Source of the DNA: Dechloromonas sp. TW-R-39-2
GTDB lineage: Bacteria > Pseudomonadota > Gammaproteobacteria > Burkholderiales > Rhodocyclaceae
Reading direction: 5' to 3'
NCBI RefSeq assembly: GCF_016864195.1
Contig: NZ_CP045202.1
Coordinates: 3,380,501 to 3,444,500, forward strand
DNA: 64,000 nt
Numbering within the stretch: the stretch's first letter is position 1; each line of letters opens with the position of its first letter. The notes under the pieces were generated by a model that searched no databases, was not told the DNA's origin, and was given only the letters and a program-made list of their open reading frames with translations. Positions 36,988-45,836 of the stretch are shown here, piece after piece. Both the position numbers and the translations under genes were made by a program.

Positions 36988-38685
36988 ATGACCGCCGGGA
37001 ATCCACTTTCCGGCGCGGTCCTGCTCCGGGCGTTCGAGCAAAGCCATGAAGCGATCCTGATCAGCGATCGCAACAACCGGGTTATCGCGGTCAACCCCGC
37101 GTTTACCGCGTTAACCGGTTATACGCTTGATGAAATTTCCGGGCAGGACCCGAAGTTTCTCGCATCGGGGCGGGTTTCCAGCGATTTCTACACCGACATG
37201 TGGCAGACGCTGAGCGAGCAGGATTTCTGGGAAGGCGAAATCTGGGACAAGCGCAAGGACGGCAGCATCTACCCGAAATGGCTGGCCATCTCGATCATTC
37301 GCGATGATCGCGGCGCAGTGCGCAATTACGTCGCCAGCTTTACCGATATTACGGCCAGCAAGGAAGCGGCCGACCGGCTGGCCCACCTGGCCTACCACGA
37401 TCCGCTGACCGAATTGCCCAACCGTCTGGCTTTCGAGCTGCATCTCTCGCAAGCCTTGCGCGTCGCCCAACGCGAAGATCGGCAACTGGCCTTGATGCTG
37501 ATCGACCTCGACAATTTCAAGAACATCAACGACACCCTCGGCCACCACTTCGGTGATGCCTTGCTCCAGCGAGTCGCCGCCCGACTGCGCGAATGTGTCC
37601 GTTCGAGCGACCTGGTTGCCCGGCTCGGCGGAGATGAATTTGTCGTCGTCCTGCCGGAAATAAGCAGCCCGCGCACTGCGACCCGCGTTGCTGAAAAGAT
37701 CAACCGCCAGTTGGCGGAACCGACGCAAATCGAAGAACACCTGCTGTACGCCACGCCGAGCATCGGGATCAGCCTCTACCCCGGCGATGGCGACGATGCA
37801 GGAACGCTGCTGCGCAACGCCGATGCCGCGATGTATCACGCCAAGAACAGCGGCCGGAACAATCATCAGTTCTACGCCGCGCAAATGAACGAGGCGGCCA
37901 GCGAACGACTGCAATTCGAAAGCGCCCTGCGCCAGGCCATCTCGAACCTTTCACCGGCCGCCAGCGATTTCGTGCTGCATTTCCAGCCGCAGATCCATGC
38001 CGCAAGCGGTCGCGTCATCGGCCTTGAAGCCTTGTTGCGCTGGACGCATCCGACGCTGGGCCCGGTCTCGCCCAATCGTTTCATCGGCATTGCCGAAGAA
38101 ACCGGCCTGATCCAGCCGATCGGCGACTGGGTCATCTGGGAAGCCTGCCGCCACCTGAGCGCGATGAAGGCACGCGGCATCAACAACGTCCGCATGGCGA
38201 TCAACGTCTCGGCGCACCAGCTGCGCAGCGACAGCCTGATCTCCCTGATTCACGGCGCCATGGCGTGCTACGACCTGACGCCCTCGGAGCTGGAGCTTGA
38301 AGTGACCGAAACCACGGCGATGCAGAACCCGGAAGCGACACGCGGCATTCTCGACCGGCTCGCCGCGATGGGCATCAAGCTGGCGATCGACGATTTTGGC
38401 ACCGGCTATTCCTCGCTGGCCTACCTCAAGCATTTGCCGATCCACCGGCTCAAGCTCGACCGCTCCTTCGTCAAGGATCTGGAAGAGGATGCCAACGATG
38501 CGGCGATTTGTGCCGCGACCATCGCCCTTGGCCACAACCTGGGCCTGGAACTGGTCGCCGAAGGGGTTGAAACCGACCTCCAGCGCGAGTTTCTCTCGCG
38601 CCTCGGCTGCGACGTGCTGCAAGGCTTTTTCTACAGCCGTGCCCTGCCCTTCGAAGAGGCGCTGGCCTACATCCAGGCCAGCTAG
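36988..38685 (+). CDS. PAS-GGDEF-EAL bifunctional cyclic-di-GMP protein
   Basis: 565 aa, no TM. PAS/PAC at ~10-125, GGDEF domain with intact RLGGDEFVVV (GGDEF at 214-218) and an RxxD inhibitory site (RSSD, 206-209) five residues before it, EAL domain with [21 protein letters not shown] and LVAEGVET. Both halves look catalytically competent, so net activity depends on signals through the PAS domain. Its TAG stop shares CTAG with the convergent spermidine-synthase-like gene. Confidence 0.93.
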   Translation: MTAGNPLSGAVLLRAFEQSHEAILISDRNNRVIAVNPAFTALTGYTLDEISGQDPKFLASGRVSSDFYTDMWQTLSEQDFWEGEIWDKRKDGSIYPKWLAISIIRDDRGAVRNYVASFTDITASKEAADRLAHLAYHDPLTELPNRLAFELHLSQALRVAQREDRQLALMLIDLDNFKNINDTLGHHFGDALLQRVAARLRECVRSSDLVARLGGDEFVVVLPEISSPRTATRVAEKINRQLAEPTQIEEHLLYATPSIGISLYPGDGDDAGTLLRNADAAMYHAKNSGRNNHQFYAAQMNEAASERLQFESALRQAISNLSPAASDFVLHFQPQIHAASGRVIGLEALLRWTHPTLGPVSPNRFIGIAEETGLIQPIGDWVIWEACRHLSAMKARGINNVRMAINVSAHQLRSDSLISLIHGAMACYDLTPSELELEVTETTAMQNPEATRGILDRLAAMGIKLAIDDFGTGYSSLAYLKHLPIHRLKLDRSFVKDLEEDANDAAICAATIALGHNLGLELVAEGVETDLQREFLSRLGCDVLQGFFYSRALPFEEALAYIQAS

Positions 38686-40181
38686 CGAATCACCTTGCGC
38701 CACTCCGCTTCAAAATAGCGGACCAGCACCTGATTGTTCAATCGATTGACCTCGGCCGGCAAGCGCGCCATATCGGCTGGAAAATCGAACAGGCTGCGCG
38801 TTGTTGCCGGTGTCAAAAATCGCGTTTTGGCGGCGTCGACCACGACAGGCTCGAAAGTCTGCCGCCCGGCGATGATGTAGCCCCATTCGCCGAAAGAAGG
38901 CACCAATGCGTGATACGGCGCGGTCTTCAGGCCGACATCCTCCAGCGTCGTCACGACGCACCAGAACGATTGCCGAGCGTAGAGCGGCGAGGTCGACTGA
39001 ACCACGATCAAGCCATGCGCCGACAGGCGTTTTTCGAGCAAACGGTAAAACGCCGCGGTGTACAGCTTGCCGAGCGCAAAATTGGCCGGATCGGGAAAGT
39101 CGACCACGATAAAGTCGAAATGCTCGCGATTGTTCTCCAGCCACTGCAAGGCGTCGGCATTGACCACCGTCACCCGATCAGCCTTGAGCGCCCCCTGATT
39201 CAGCGCAACCAGCGCCGGAGCCGTTGAAAACAACGCGGTCATCGCCGGATCGAGATCAACCAGCGTGACCGCTTCGATATTCGGGTATTTCAGAATTTCA
39301 CGTACCGCCAGCCCATCGCCACCGCCCAGCACCAGCACGCGCTTGGCCCACGGCAGACTGGCCAGGCCGGGATGCACCAGCGCCTCGTGATAGCGATATT
39401 CATCGTGCGACGAAAACTGCAGGTTGTTGTTCAGGAACAGGCGCAGGTCATCGCGCCAGCGCGTCACGACGATTCGCTGATAAGGCGTCGATTCGGCATG
39501 GACGATATCGTCGGCATAAAGATGATTTTCGGCCAGCGAGGTGAGTTGGCCAGCCCCGGCAAAGCCCGCCAGCAACACGCCGAAAGCCGCCCAGCTTTGC
39601 ACCGCCAGCGCCTGCCGCCCCGGCAATTGCTCGCGAAAGACACGCAAGGCCCAGAGCGCCACGCCAACGTTGAGCAAACCGAAAAGCAGCCCGGTCCGCA
39701 TCATGCCGAGATGCGGTGCAAGCACCAGCGGAAACAGGACTGACACAACCAGCGCACCGAGATAATCGAAAGTGAGCACTTGCGACACCAGGTCCTTGAA
39801 GTCCAAATCGCGCTTCAGGATGCGCATGACCAGCGGAATTTCCAGACCGACCAGCACGCCGACGCCGAACACCGCCAAGTAAAGGACCAGCTTGAACGGC
39901 CCGGCCAGCCAGGTAAAGACGAGAAACAGCGCGACGGCGGAGAAACCGCCGAGCAGGCCGACCATCAATTCGATCTGGATGAAACGCCCGACCAAATCGC
40001 GCGTGATGTATTTCGACAACCAGGAACCGACGCCCATGGCGAACAAATAGGTGCCGATCACGGTCGAAAACTGGGTCACCGAGTCGCCCAGCAGATAAGA
40101 CGACAACGCCCCGGCCACCAACTCGTAAGCCAGACCGCAAGAAGCAATGACAAAAACCGAAAAAAGGAGGGCATGCCGCAT
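38682..40181 (-). CDS. speE: Membrane-fused polyamine aminopropyltransferase (spermidine-synthase-like)
   Basis: 499 aa. Residues ~1-210 form about seven transmembrane helices (e.g. VLYLAVFGVGVLVGLEIPLV). Residues ~225-490 form the aminopropyltransferase domain: YHEALVHPGL, SAM-type loop VLVLGGGDGLAVREIL, VDLDPAM and DFPDP. Catalytic residues look preserved. The substrate of membrane-bound SpeE-like proteins is not established. The ATG at 40181 precedes TM1 directly. Related genes often sit with DUF350/DUF4178 genes, which here are 8-13 kb away. Confidence 0.85.
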   Translation of the reverse strand: MRHALLFSVFVIASCGLAYELVAGALSSYLLGDSVTQFSTVIGTYLFAMGVGSWLSKYITRDLVGRFIQIELMVGLLGGFSAVALFLVFTWLAGPFKLVLYLAVFGVGVLVGLEIPLVMRILKRDLDFKDLVSQVLTFDYLGALVVSVLFPLVLAPHLGMMRTGLLFGLLNVGVALWALRVFREQLPGRQALAVQSWAAFGVLLAGFAGAGQLTSLAENHLYADDIVHAESTPYQRIVVTRWRDDLRLFLNNNLQFSSHDEYRYHEALVHPGLASLPWAKRVLVLGGGDGLAVREILKYPNIEAVTLVDLDPAMTALFSTAPALVALNQGALKADRVTVVNADALQWLENNREHFDFIVVDFPDPANFALGKLYTAAFYRLLEKRLSAHGLIVVQSTSPLYARQSFWCVVTTLEDVGLKTAPYHALVPSFGEWGYIIAGRQTFEPVVVDAAKTRFLTPATTRSLFDFPADMARLPAEVNRLNNQVLVRYFEAEWRKVIR

Positions 40182-40275
40182 GGGCTGCGATGCTAACCTG
40201 AAACCGTGCGACCGGCCATGCAGGCTCGGCCGGACAGCCGCCAATCCGAAATCCGGTTCCTCAGGAGCGTAGACC

Positions 40276-40839
40276 GTGACAGCCAGAATCAGCCTGCTCG
40301 CTTTGCTCGCCAGCCTTGCCTGGCCACTGGCTGCCGCCGAATATGCGATTGACGCCAGCCATACCTACGCCAGTTTCGAAATCGATCACCTCGGCTTCTC
40401 GACCCAGCGCGGCCAGTTCACCGCCACATCCGGCAGCATTGAATACGATCCGGAAACACGCAGCGGCAAGATCGACATCCGCATCGCGGCGGACTCGATC
40501 GATACCGGCTTCAAGCCGCGCGACGATGTGCTGCGTAGCGCCGACTGGTTCAATGTGAGCGACTTTCCCGACATCCTGTTTCGCAGCCAGCGCCTGATTT
40601 TTAACGAAAATAGCCCCAATGCCGTCGAAGGCACGCTGACGCTGCTCGGCACGACCCGACCCATGCGTCTTGAGATCACCCGTTTCAAATGCGGCCTCAA
40701 CCTCGTCCTGCGCAAACGTGGCTGCGGGGCCGATGCGCAGGGTGTCTTGCGGCGCTCCGAATTCGGCCTGAACAACGGCTTGCCCTTCATCGGCGACGAA
40801 GTTCGTCTGCGCATTCAGGTCGAGGCCTATCTGCCGTAA
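40276..40839 (+). CDS. yceI: YceI-family periplasmic lipocalin-like protein
   Basis: 187 aa. Signal peptide MTARISLLALLASLAWPLAA, then AEYAIDASHTYASFEIDHLGF and DFPDILFRS, typical of YceI, an eight-stranded barrel that binds polyisoprenoids in TT1927b. GTG start with CAGGAG upstream. Divergent from the SpeE-like gene. Confidence 0.92.
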   Translation: MTARISLLALLASLAWPLAAAEYAIDASHTYASFEIDHLGFSTQRGQFTATSGSIEYDPETRSGKIDIRIAADSIDTGFKPRDDVLRSADWFNVSDFPDILFRSQRLIFNENSPNAVEGTLTLLGTTRPMRLEITRFKCGLNLVLRKRGCGADAQGVLRRSEFGLNNGLPFIGDEVRLRIQVEAYLP

Positions 40840-40941
40840 CGCGCCAGGACGCCCGGCCTGCCGGCCCCCGCACTAAAGTCATGTGCTGAAGCCCTGTTTC
40901 TGAGAAAATAGCACCCCCATTTTTGTTGTTTCCGGACTCAC

Positions 40942-42051
40942 ATGCCCCCCCATCCCGCCATTGCCACCACTGCCGAAATCGTTGCCGAACTGAAGGCAGG
41001 CCGCATGGTCATCCTGGTCGATGAAGAAGACCGCGAGAACGAGGGCGACCTCGTCATGGCCTCCGAGCACATCACGCCGGAAGCGATCAATTTCATGGCC
41101 AAACATGGCCGCGGCCTGATCTGCCTGACCCTGACCGAAGAGCGCTGCAAAAAATTCGGCCTGGTCCAGATGGCGCGCAACAACAAGACCCAGTACGGCA
41201 CCGCTTTCACCGTCTCGATCGAAGCGGCCGAAGGCGTGACCACCGGCATTTCCGCCGCTGACCGCGCCCGCACCATCCAGGTCGCCGTGAACAAGAATTC
41301 GACGCCGGACGACATCGTCCAGCCCGGCCACGTTTTCCCGATTACCGCCCGCCCCGGTGGCGTGCTGGTCCGCGCCGGTCACACCGAAGCCGGTTGCGAC
41401 CTGGCCGGCATGGCCGGTCTGGAGCCGTCCTCGGTGATCTGCGAGATCATGAACGACGACGGCACGATGGCCCGCCTGCCGGAACTGATCGAATTCGCCA
41501 AGCAGCATGGTTTGAAGATCGGCACCATCGCCGACCTGATTCACTACCGCGCCGCTTCGGAAACGCTGGTCGAACGCGTCACCAGCAAGCCGGTGCAAAC
41601 CGCCCACGGTGAATTCACTCTCCACGCCTATGTCGACCGCGCCAGTGGCGCAACGCATCTGGCGCTGGTCAAGGGCGACATCCCGGCCGGCGGCGAAACG
41701 CTGGTTCGCGTGCATGAACCGCTTTCCGTGCTCGACTTCCTCGATCCGGGCAGCAAGCGCCAATCCTTCTCGATCGACGAAGCGCAGGCCGCGCTGGCCA
41801 AGTTCGGCCACGGCGTGATCGTCCTGATGCACCGCCCTGAAGACGGCGAAGACCTGCTCGCCCGCCTGACCGGTACCGCCCCGAGCGCGCCGATCAAGTG
41901 GGACCCGCGTACCTACGGCATCGGCGCACAAATCCTGCGCGATCTCGGCGTAACCAAGATGCGCCTGCTCTCCAGCCCCCGCAAAATGCCCTCGATGACC
42001 GGCTTTGAACTGCAAGTCACCGGTTTTGTCACCTCTACTACCGAGCTCTAA
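40942..42051 (+). CDS. ribB: 3,4-dihydroxy-2-butanone-4-phosphate synthase with degenerate GTP-cyclohydrolase-II domain
   Basis: 369 aa. N-terminal RibB domain is intact: VDEEDRENEGDLVMASEH, then FMAKHGRGLICLTL and AGHTEAGCDLA. The C-terminal half aligns with RibA but lacks the zinc motif (CxxGDxxxxxRCDC); the region reads VRVHEPLSVLDFLDPGS. It therefore looks like RibBX-type proteins rather than a working RibBA. First gene of ribB-ribH-nusB-thiL-pgpA. The 102-bp leader is too short for an FMN riboswitch. Confidence 0.92.
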   Translation: MPPHPAIATTAEIVAELKAGRMVILVDEEDRENEGDLVMASEHITPEAINFMAKHGRGLICLTLTEERCKKFGLVQMARNNKTQYGTAFTVSIEAAEGVTTGISAADRARTIQVAVNKNSTPDDIVQPGHVFPITARPGGVLVRAGHTEAGCDLAGMAGLEPSSVICEIMNDDGTMARLPELIEFAKQHGLKIGTIADLIHYRAASETLVERVTSKPVQTAHGEFTLHAYVDRASGATHLALVKGDIPAGGETLVRVHEPLSVLDFLDPGSKRQSFSIDEAQAALAKFGHGVIVLMHRPEDGEDLLARLTGTAPSAPIKWDPRTYGIGAQILRDLGVTKMRLLSSPRKMPSMTGFELQVTGFVTSTTEL

Positions 42052-42054
42052 ACC

Positions 42055-42528
42055 ATGGCCCGCTTTGAAAATATCTTCGAATACGACAACAACCTGAACG
42101 GCGCCGGCCTCAAAGTCGGCATCGTGATGGCCCGTTTCAACCTGCCGGTCTGCGAAGCCCTGCTCTCCTCCTGCGTTGCCGAACTCAAGCGCCTCGGCGT
42201 GGCCGATGCCGACATGACCATTGCCAACGTGCCCGGCGCACTCGAAGTACCGCTCGTCCTGCAAACCATGGCCCAGAGCGGCAGTTTCGACGCGCTGGTC
42301 GCCCTCGGCGCGGTCATCCGCGGCGACACCTACCACTTTGAAGTCGTCTCCAACGACGCCTGCCGCGCCATCATGGAAGTCCAGCTCGATACCGGCGTGC
42401 CGATCGCCAACGGCATCCTGACCTGCGACACCGACGAACAAGCCGAAATCCGCACCCAGCCGAAGGGTGCCGATTGCGCCCAGGCTGCCGTCGAAATGGC
42501 CAACCTTCAGAAAGCCCTGTTCCAATGA
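42055..42528 (+). CDS. ribH: 6,7-dimethyl-8-ribityllumazine synthase
   Basis: 157 aa; condenses the RibB product with the pyrimidine intermediate. [50 protein letters not shown] with the catalytic His. Starts 3 bp after ribB; stop overlaps nusB (ATGA). Confidence 0.96.
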   Translation: MARFENIFEYDNNLNGAGLKVGIVMARFNLPVCEALLSSCVAELKRLGVADADMTIANVPGALEVPLVLQTMAQSGSFDALVALGAVIRGDTYHFEVVSNDACRAIMEVQLDTGVPIANGILTCDTDEQAEIRTQPKGADCAQAAVEMANLQKALFQ

Positions 42529-43013
42529 CCACGTTCACCAGCGACACCGAACAGCCCGAAGAACCCAAGGCACCGCCCAAGTCGGCCCGCCGCCGTTCGC
42601 GCGAATTCATCCTGCAGGGCCTCTACCAGTGGCGTGTCGGCGGTGCCGACGAGGCATCCATCGAAGCCTACGCGCCGGAAATGGAAGGGTTTGCCAAGGC
42701 TGACCGCGAGTTCTTCGTAGGCACGCTGCGCGGCGTCATCGGCCAGCGCGAAGCCCTGGTTGCGCAGATCACCGCCCACCTCGACCGCCCGTTCAGCGAA
42801 CTGTCGCCGATCGAAGCCTGCGTGCTGATGATGGGCTGCTTCGAGATGAAGCATCACCCGGAGACGCCCTACCGCGTGGTGATCAACGAAGCAATCGAGC
42901 TGGCCAAGTCGTTTGGCGGCACCGATGGTCACAAGTACGTCAATGGCGTGCTCGACAAGATTGCCGCCATCGCCCGTCCGGACGAAGTCGCCGCCAAGAA
43001 GAAGGCCCACTGA
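42525..43013 (+). CDS. nusB: Transcription antitermination factor NusB
   Basis: 162 aa. [52 protein letters not shown] and [11 protein letters not shown] are the NusB signature; binds boxA RNA with S10 in rRNA antitermination. N-terminus carries an acidic/Pro extension of ~20 residues. Coupled to ribH. Confidence 0.95.
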   Translation: MTTFTSDTEQPEEPKAPPKSARRRSREFILQGLYQWRVGGADEASIEAYAPEMEGFAKADREFFVGTLRGVIGQREALVAQITAHLDRPFSELSPIEACVLMMGCFEMKHHPETPYRVVINEAIELAKSFGGTDGHKYVNGVLDKIAAIARPDEVAAKKKAH

Positions 43014-43017
43014 CACC

Positions 43018-43989
43018 ATGGCCGGTGAGTTTGCGCTGATCGACAAGTATTTCGCCCGGCCAACCCCATCGGCCGTGCTCGGCCCCGGCGACGACTGCGC
43101 ACTGCTGCAACCAACCGCCGGCAAGCAGCTCGCCGTAACCACCGACATGCTGGTCGCCGGCACGCATTTCCTGCCCGACACCGACCCGAAAAACCTCGGC
43201 TGGAAGGCTCTGGCGGTCAATCTTTCCGACCTCGCCGCAATGGGCGCCAAGCCGCGCTGGGTCACCCTGGCCGGGGCACTTCCTATGGTCGACGAGGCGT
43301 GGATTGCCAAATTCGCCGAAGGTTTCTTTGCTTGCGCAGCCGAATACGGGGTCGATGTCGTCGGTGGCGACACGACCAAAGGCCCGCTCAACGTCTGCAT
43401 CACCGCCATGGGTGAAGTGGAACCCGGCCATGCGCTGCGTCGCGATGGCGCCAAGGCCGGCGACCAGATCTGGGTGTCCGGTCGTCCCGGGCTGGCCAGC
43501 CTCGGCCTCGCGCAACTGCAAGGCCGCATCGACCTGCCCGCCCCGTGGCAACGCCTGTGCATCGGCGCACTCGAAAAGCCGCGCCCGCGCGTCGCGCTTG
43601 GTCAGGCACTGGTCGGCATTGCCAGCGCGGCCATCGATGTCTCCGACGGCCTGCTGGCCGACCTCGGCCACATTGCCGAACGCTCCGGCTGCGCCGCGGC
43701 CGTCAAGCTCGTCCAGCTGCCGCACCTGCCCAAGGGCGAGAGCTACGATGCAGTGCTGCGCAAAATGGCCCTCGAATGCCAGTTGACCGGGGGAGACGAC
43801 TACGAACTGTGTTTTACCGCACCGTTCGACCAGCATCTCGCCATTGGCCGCATTGCCGCCAACCTCGAACTGCCGCTCTGGTGCATCGGCGAAATGACCG
43901 AAGGCACGGCCGGCCTGGTCACCGTTTTCGACCCGGATGACAAACCGGTCGAATTCGAGTCCAAGGGTTACGACCACTTTTCGGCCTGA
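43018..43989 (+). CDS. thiL: Thiamine-monophosphate kinase
   Basis: 323 aa, phosphorylates TMP to TDP. GEFALIDKYFARP, GPGDDCALL, TTDMLVAGTHF, NLSDLAAMGAKP, GGDTTKG, IDVSDGLLADLGHI and TGGDDYELCF match the AIR-synthase-like ThiL fold. Starts 4 bp after nusB and 4 bp before pgpA. Confidence 0.96.
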   Translation: MAGEFALIDKYFARPTPSAVLGPGDDCALLQPTAGKQLAVTTDMLVAGTHFLPDTDPKNLGWKALAVNLSDLAAMGAKPRWVTLAGALPMVDEAWIAKFAEGFFACAAEYGVDVVGGDTTKGPLNVCITAMGEVEPGHALRRDGAKAGDQIWVSGRPGLASLGLAQLQGRIDLPAPWQRLCIGALEKPRPRVALGQALVGIASAAIDVSDGLLADLGHIAERSGCAAAVKLVQLPHLPKGESYDAVLRKMALECQLTGGDDYELCFTAPFDQHLAIGRIAANLELPLWCIGEMTEGTAGLVTVFDPDDKPVEFESKGYDHFSA

Positions 43990-43993
43990 GCCC

Positions 43994-44479
43994 ATGGCCA
44001 AACGCCCAACCCTGACTTTCCTCCTCGCCCACCCGGCGCACTTCCTCGCCTGCGGTTGCGGCAGCGGCCTCGCCCCTTGGGCACCGGGCACCTTCGGCAC
44101 GCTCTTCGCGTGGTTCAGCTTCCTGATGTTCCGGCCGCACTACAGCGATTTCGCGCTGCTCGCCGCCTTTGCCGCTGCCTACCTGGCAGGTATCTGGATC
44201 ATCGATGTCGCCGGCAAGGCACTCGGCGACCCGGACCACGGCAGCATCGTCTGGGATGAAATCGTTCCCTTCTGGCTCGTGTTGCTGATGACGCCGGACA
44301 GCTTCCTGTGGCAACTTTCAGCCTTCGCGCTGTTCCGCTATTTCGACATCACCAAGCCGCAACCGGCCCGCTACTTCGACGAACACGTCAAGAACGGCTT
44401 CGGCGTCATGGCCGATGACCTCGTCGCCGCCGGCTACACCCTGCTCTCGCTCGCCCTGCTCAAAATCGTTTTCGCCTGA
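43994..44479 (+). CDS. pgpA: Phosphatidylglycerophosphatase A
   Basis: 161-aa inner-membrane enzyme forming phosphatidylglycerol. ACGCGSGLAPWAPGTFGTL, DPDHGSIVWDEIVPFWLV and FRYFDITKPQPARYFDE are catalytic-site motifs; three to four TMs. Last gene of the rib-nus-thi-pgp run. Confidence 0.95.
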   Translation: MAKRPTLTFLLAHPAHFLACGCGSGLAPWAPGTFGTLFAWFSFLMFRPHYSDFALLAAFAAAYLAGIWIIDVAGKALGDPDHGSIVWDEIVPFWLVLLMTPDSFLWQLSAFALFRYFDITKPQPARYFDEHVKNGFGVMADDLVAAGYTLLSLALLKIVFA

Positions 44480-44534
44480 CGAACAATCGCCAAAGGCATA
44501 AACTGTCGGTGCCCAACTCAACCGGAGCATCGCC

Positions 44535-44813
44535 ATGAGCCACAAGCATGCCCACCTGATGCGCAGCATCTTCCAGGACCCACCCTCGGCCAATATTCAC
44601 TGGCGCGAGATCGAATCCTTGCTGCACCACCTCGGCGCCGACATCGAGCCATCGCACGGCGCCCGCTTCAAGATCACCCTGAACAAGATCGAAGCCTTCC
44701 TGCATCATCCGCATAACAGCAACACCTGCAGCCGGACCGACATCAAAGCGCTGCGCGAAGTACTGACCCATGCGGGAGTGACGCTGTCGGCCTATGAGGC
44801 GGGCGAGGTCTGA
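44535..44813 (+). CDS. Solitary HicA-like protein (mRNA interferase family)
   Basis: 92 aa. HWREIESLLHHLGADIEPSHGARFKITL, written here in parts (HWREIESLLHHLGAD; SHGARFKITL), followed by FLHHPHNSNTCSRTDIKALREVL, resembles HicA/YcfA dsRBD-like toxins, with SHGARF taking the place of the usual GSHR catalytic segment. No hicB antitoxin follows. GGAG lies 7 nt before the ATG. It may be a domesticated RNA-binding protein rather than a toxin. Confidence 0.72.
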   Translation: MSHKHAHLMRSIFQDPPSANIHWREIESLLHHLGADIEPSHGARFKITLNKIEAFLHHPHNSNTCSRTDIKALREVLTHAGVTLSAYEAGEV

Positions 44814-44837
44814 AGCCTCGCCCAGAACCGGACAAAT

Positions 44838-45017
44838 CTATTCCGGCGTCCCCGGCAAATTCAGCTGTATACGCCGCGCACCTTCGTTAATGCTCGCCGC
44901 ATGGCGCGCACTGTGATTGGCTGCATGATGCAGGCGCTGCGTCGCCGCCACATAGCGCACCAGTCCTTCAGTAAAGTTATTCAACGCGCGCTGCAAATTC
45001 GGTTTTTCACTTTTCAT
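44838..45017 (-). CDS. Small hypothetical protein, 59 aa
   Basis: Minus-strand ORF from ATG 45017 to TAG with an excellent ribosome-binding site GGAGGTG 2-3 nt before the ATG region. Translation starts MKSEKPNLQRALNNFTEGLV and continues helical, His/Ala-rich (RLHHAANHSARHAAS) and ends NLPGTPE. No TM or signal peptide. Not recognised. It is convergent with the HicA-like gene (24-bp gap). Confidence 0.65.
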   Translation of the reverse strand: MKSEKPNLQRALNNFTEGLVRYVAATQRLHHAANHSARHAASINEGARRIQLNLPGTPE

Positions 45018-45097
45018 GACACCTCCGGATCAAAAGCTTGATTCTCGAAAAGCGAGATGACAGGAATATGAACCGTGGATTGCTTTGAAAAGACGAA

Positions 45098-45124
45098 AAA
45101 AAGCCACCGCGAAGGTGGCTTTTT
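45098..45124 (-). terminator. Terminator of tRNA-Arg
   Basis: AAAAAGCCACC / GGTGGCTTTTT hairpin with 5-nt loop, just beyond the 3' end of the minus-strand tRNA. T-rich on both sides. Confidence 0.85.
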
Positions 45125-45132
45125 CTCAATTC

Positions 45133-45209
45133 TGGCGCGCCCGAGACGATTCGAACGTCCGACCCTTGCCTTCGGAGGGCAATACTCTATCCAGCTGAGC
45201 TACGGGCGC
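45133..45209 (-). tRNA. tRNA-Arg(CCG)
   Basis: 77 nt with encoded CCA. Acceptor GCGCCCG/CGGGCGC, anticodon stem TTGCC/GGCAA around CTCCGAA (anticodon CCG), T-loop TTCGAAT. Reads CGG. Confidence 0.97.
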
Positions 45210-45272
45210 GTGGGAGCCGGATTTTACCTTTTGTCGACCTCGCCGTCCATGTAATTGCGAAAACCAGGCGGA

Positions 45273-45773
45273 TTAATCGAAGAAAGTACGCGCAGCTTCG
45301 AAGCGCTGGGCGTAGTAGTTGTCGCTCAACCGATCGATACGGACCCGGCCATTGGTCGATGGCGCATGGACGAAGCGGGCGTCGCCGATATATACCCCGA
45401 CATGGGAGAAGGGACGATTGCGCGTATTGAAAAAAACCAAGTCGCCGGGACGCAGCACGCTGCGCTCGATCGGGCGGCCCTTGCGGGCGATATCAGAGGC
45501 GCTGCCCTGTACTTTCAAGCCGGTGGCCTGACCGTAGATGTAGCTGACCATACCGCTGCAATCCAGCCCGGCTTCCGGATTTTTACCGCCGAAGCGGTAA
45601 CCGGTGTCGATCAGGCCAAGCGCGTAGAGTGCGACCTCGTTGCCCTTCTCGCTGACCGGCAGGGGCGCTTGCGTTATAGTTTCTGCCGACGCAACAGGAC
45701 GCGGCGCCGGACTGCCACAGGCAGCCAGCAAAATCACAGGAACGAGAAGACAAATCGGGGAAAGCCAGCGCAT
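45273..45773 (-). CDS. NlpC/P60-family lipoprotein endopeptidase
   Basis: 166 aa. Lipobox ILLAAC near residue 19, then an NlpC/P60 cysteine-peptidase domain: GYRFGGKNPEAGLDCSGMV (Cys72), SHVGVYIGDARFVHAPS with catalytic His. Like E. coli Spr/MepS it probably cuts peptidoglycan cross-links from the outer membrane. Divergent from gabD, with a 63-bp AT-rich gap holding both promoters. Confidence 0.92.
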   Translation of the reverse strand: MRWLSPICLLVPVILLAACGSPAPRPVASAETITQAPLPVSEKGNEVALYALGLIDTGYRFGGKNPEAGLDCSGMVSYIYGQATGLKVQGSASDIARKGRPIERSVLRPGDLVFFNTRNRPFSHVGVYIGDARFVHAPSTNGRVRIDRLSDNYYAQRFEAARTFFD

Positions 45774-45836
45774 TGAGTTAAAGCTTTTTCTGCAAACAAA
45801 CTACAAGTTACAGTTTTTACAGGATTTTTCAAGGCC

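Noticed and set aside
40840-40941. FMN riboswitch before ribB
   Set aside because: Leader is only 102 bp and lacks the conserved RFN element pattern.
40879-42525. 548-aa minus-strand ORF
   Set aside because: Antisense to ribB and ribH; His/Gly/Ala-rich shadow composition.
42940-44100. 386-aa minus-strand ORF
   Set aside because: Antisense to nusB end, thiL and pgpA start; no domain.
44535-45209. tRNA-Arg as an integration site with a HicA island
   Set aside because: No direct repeat of the tRNA end, integrase or phage gene nearby.
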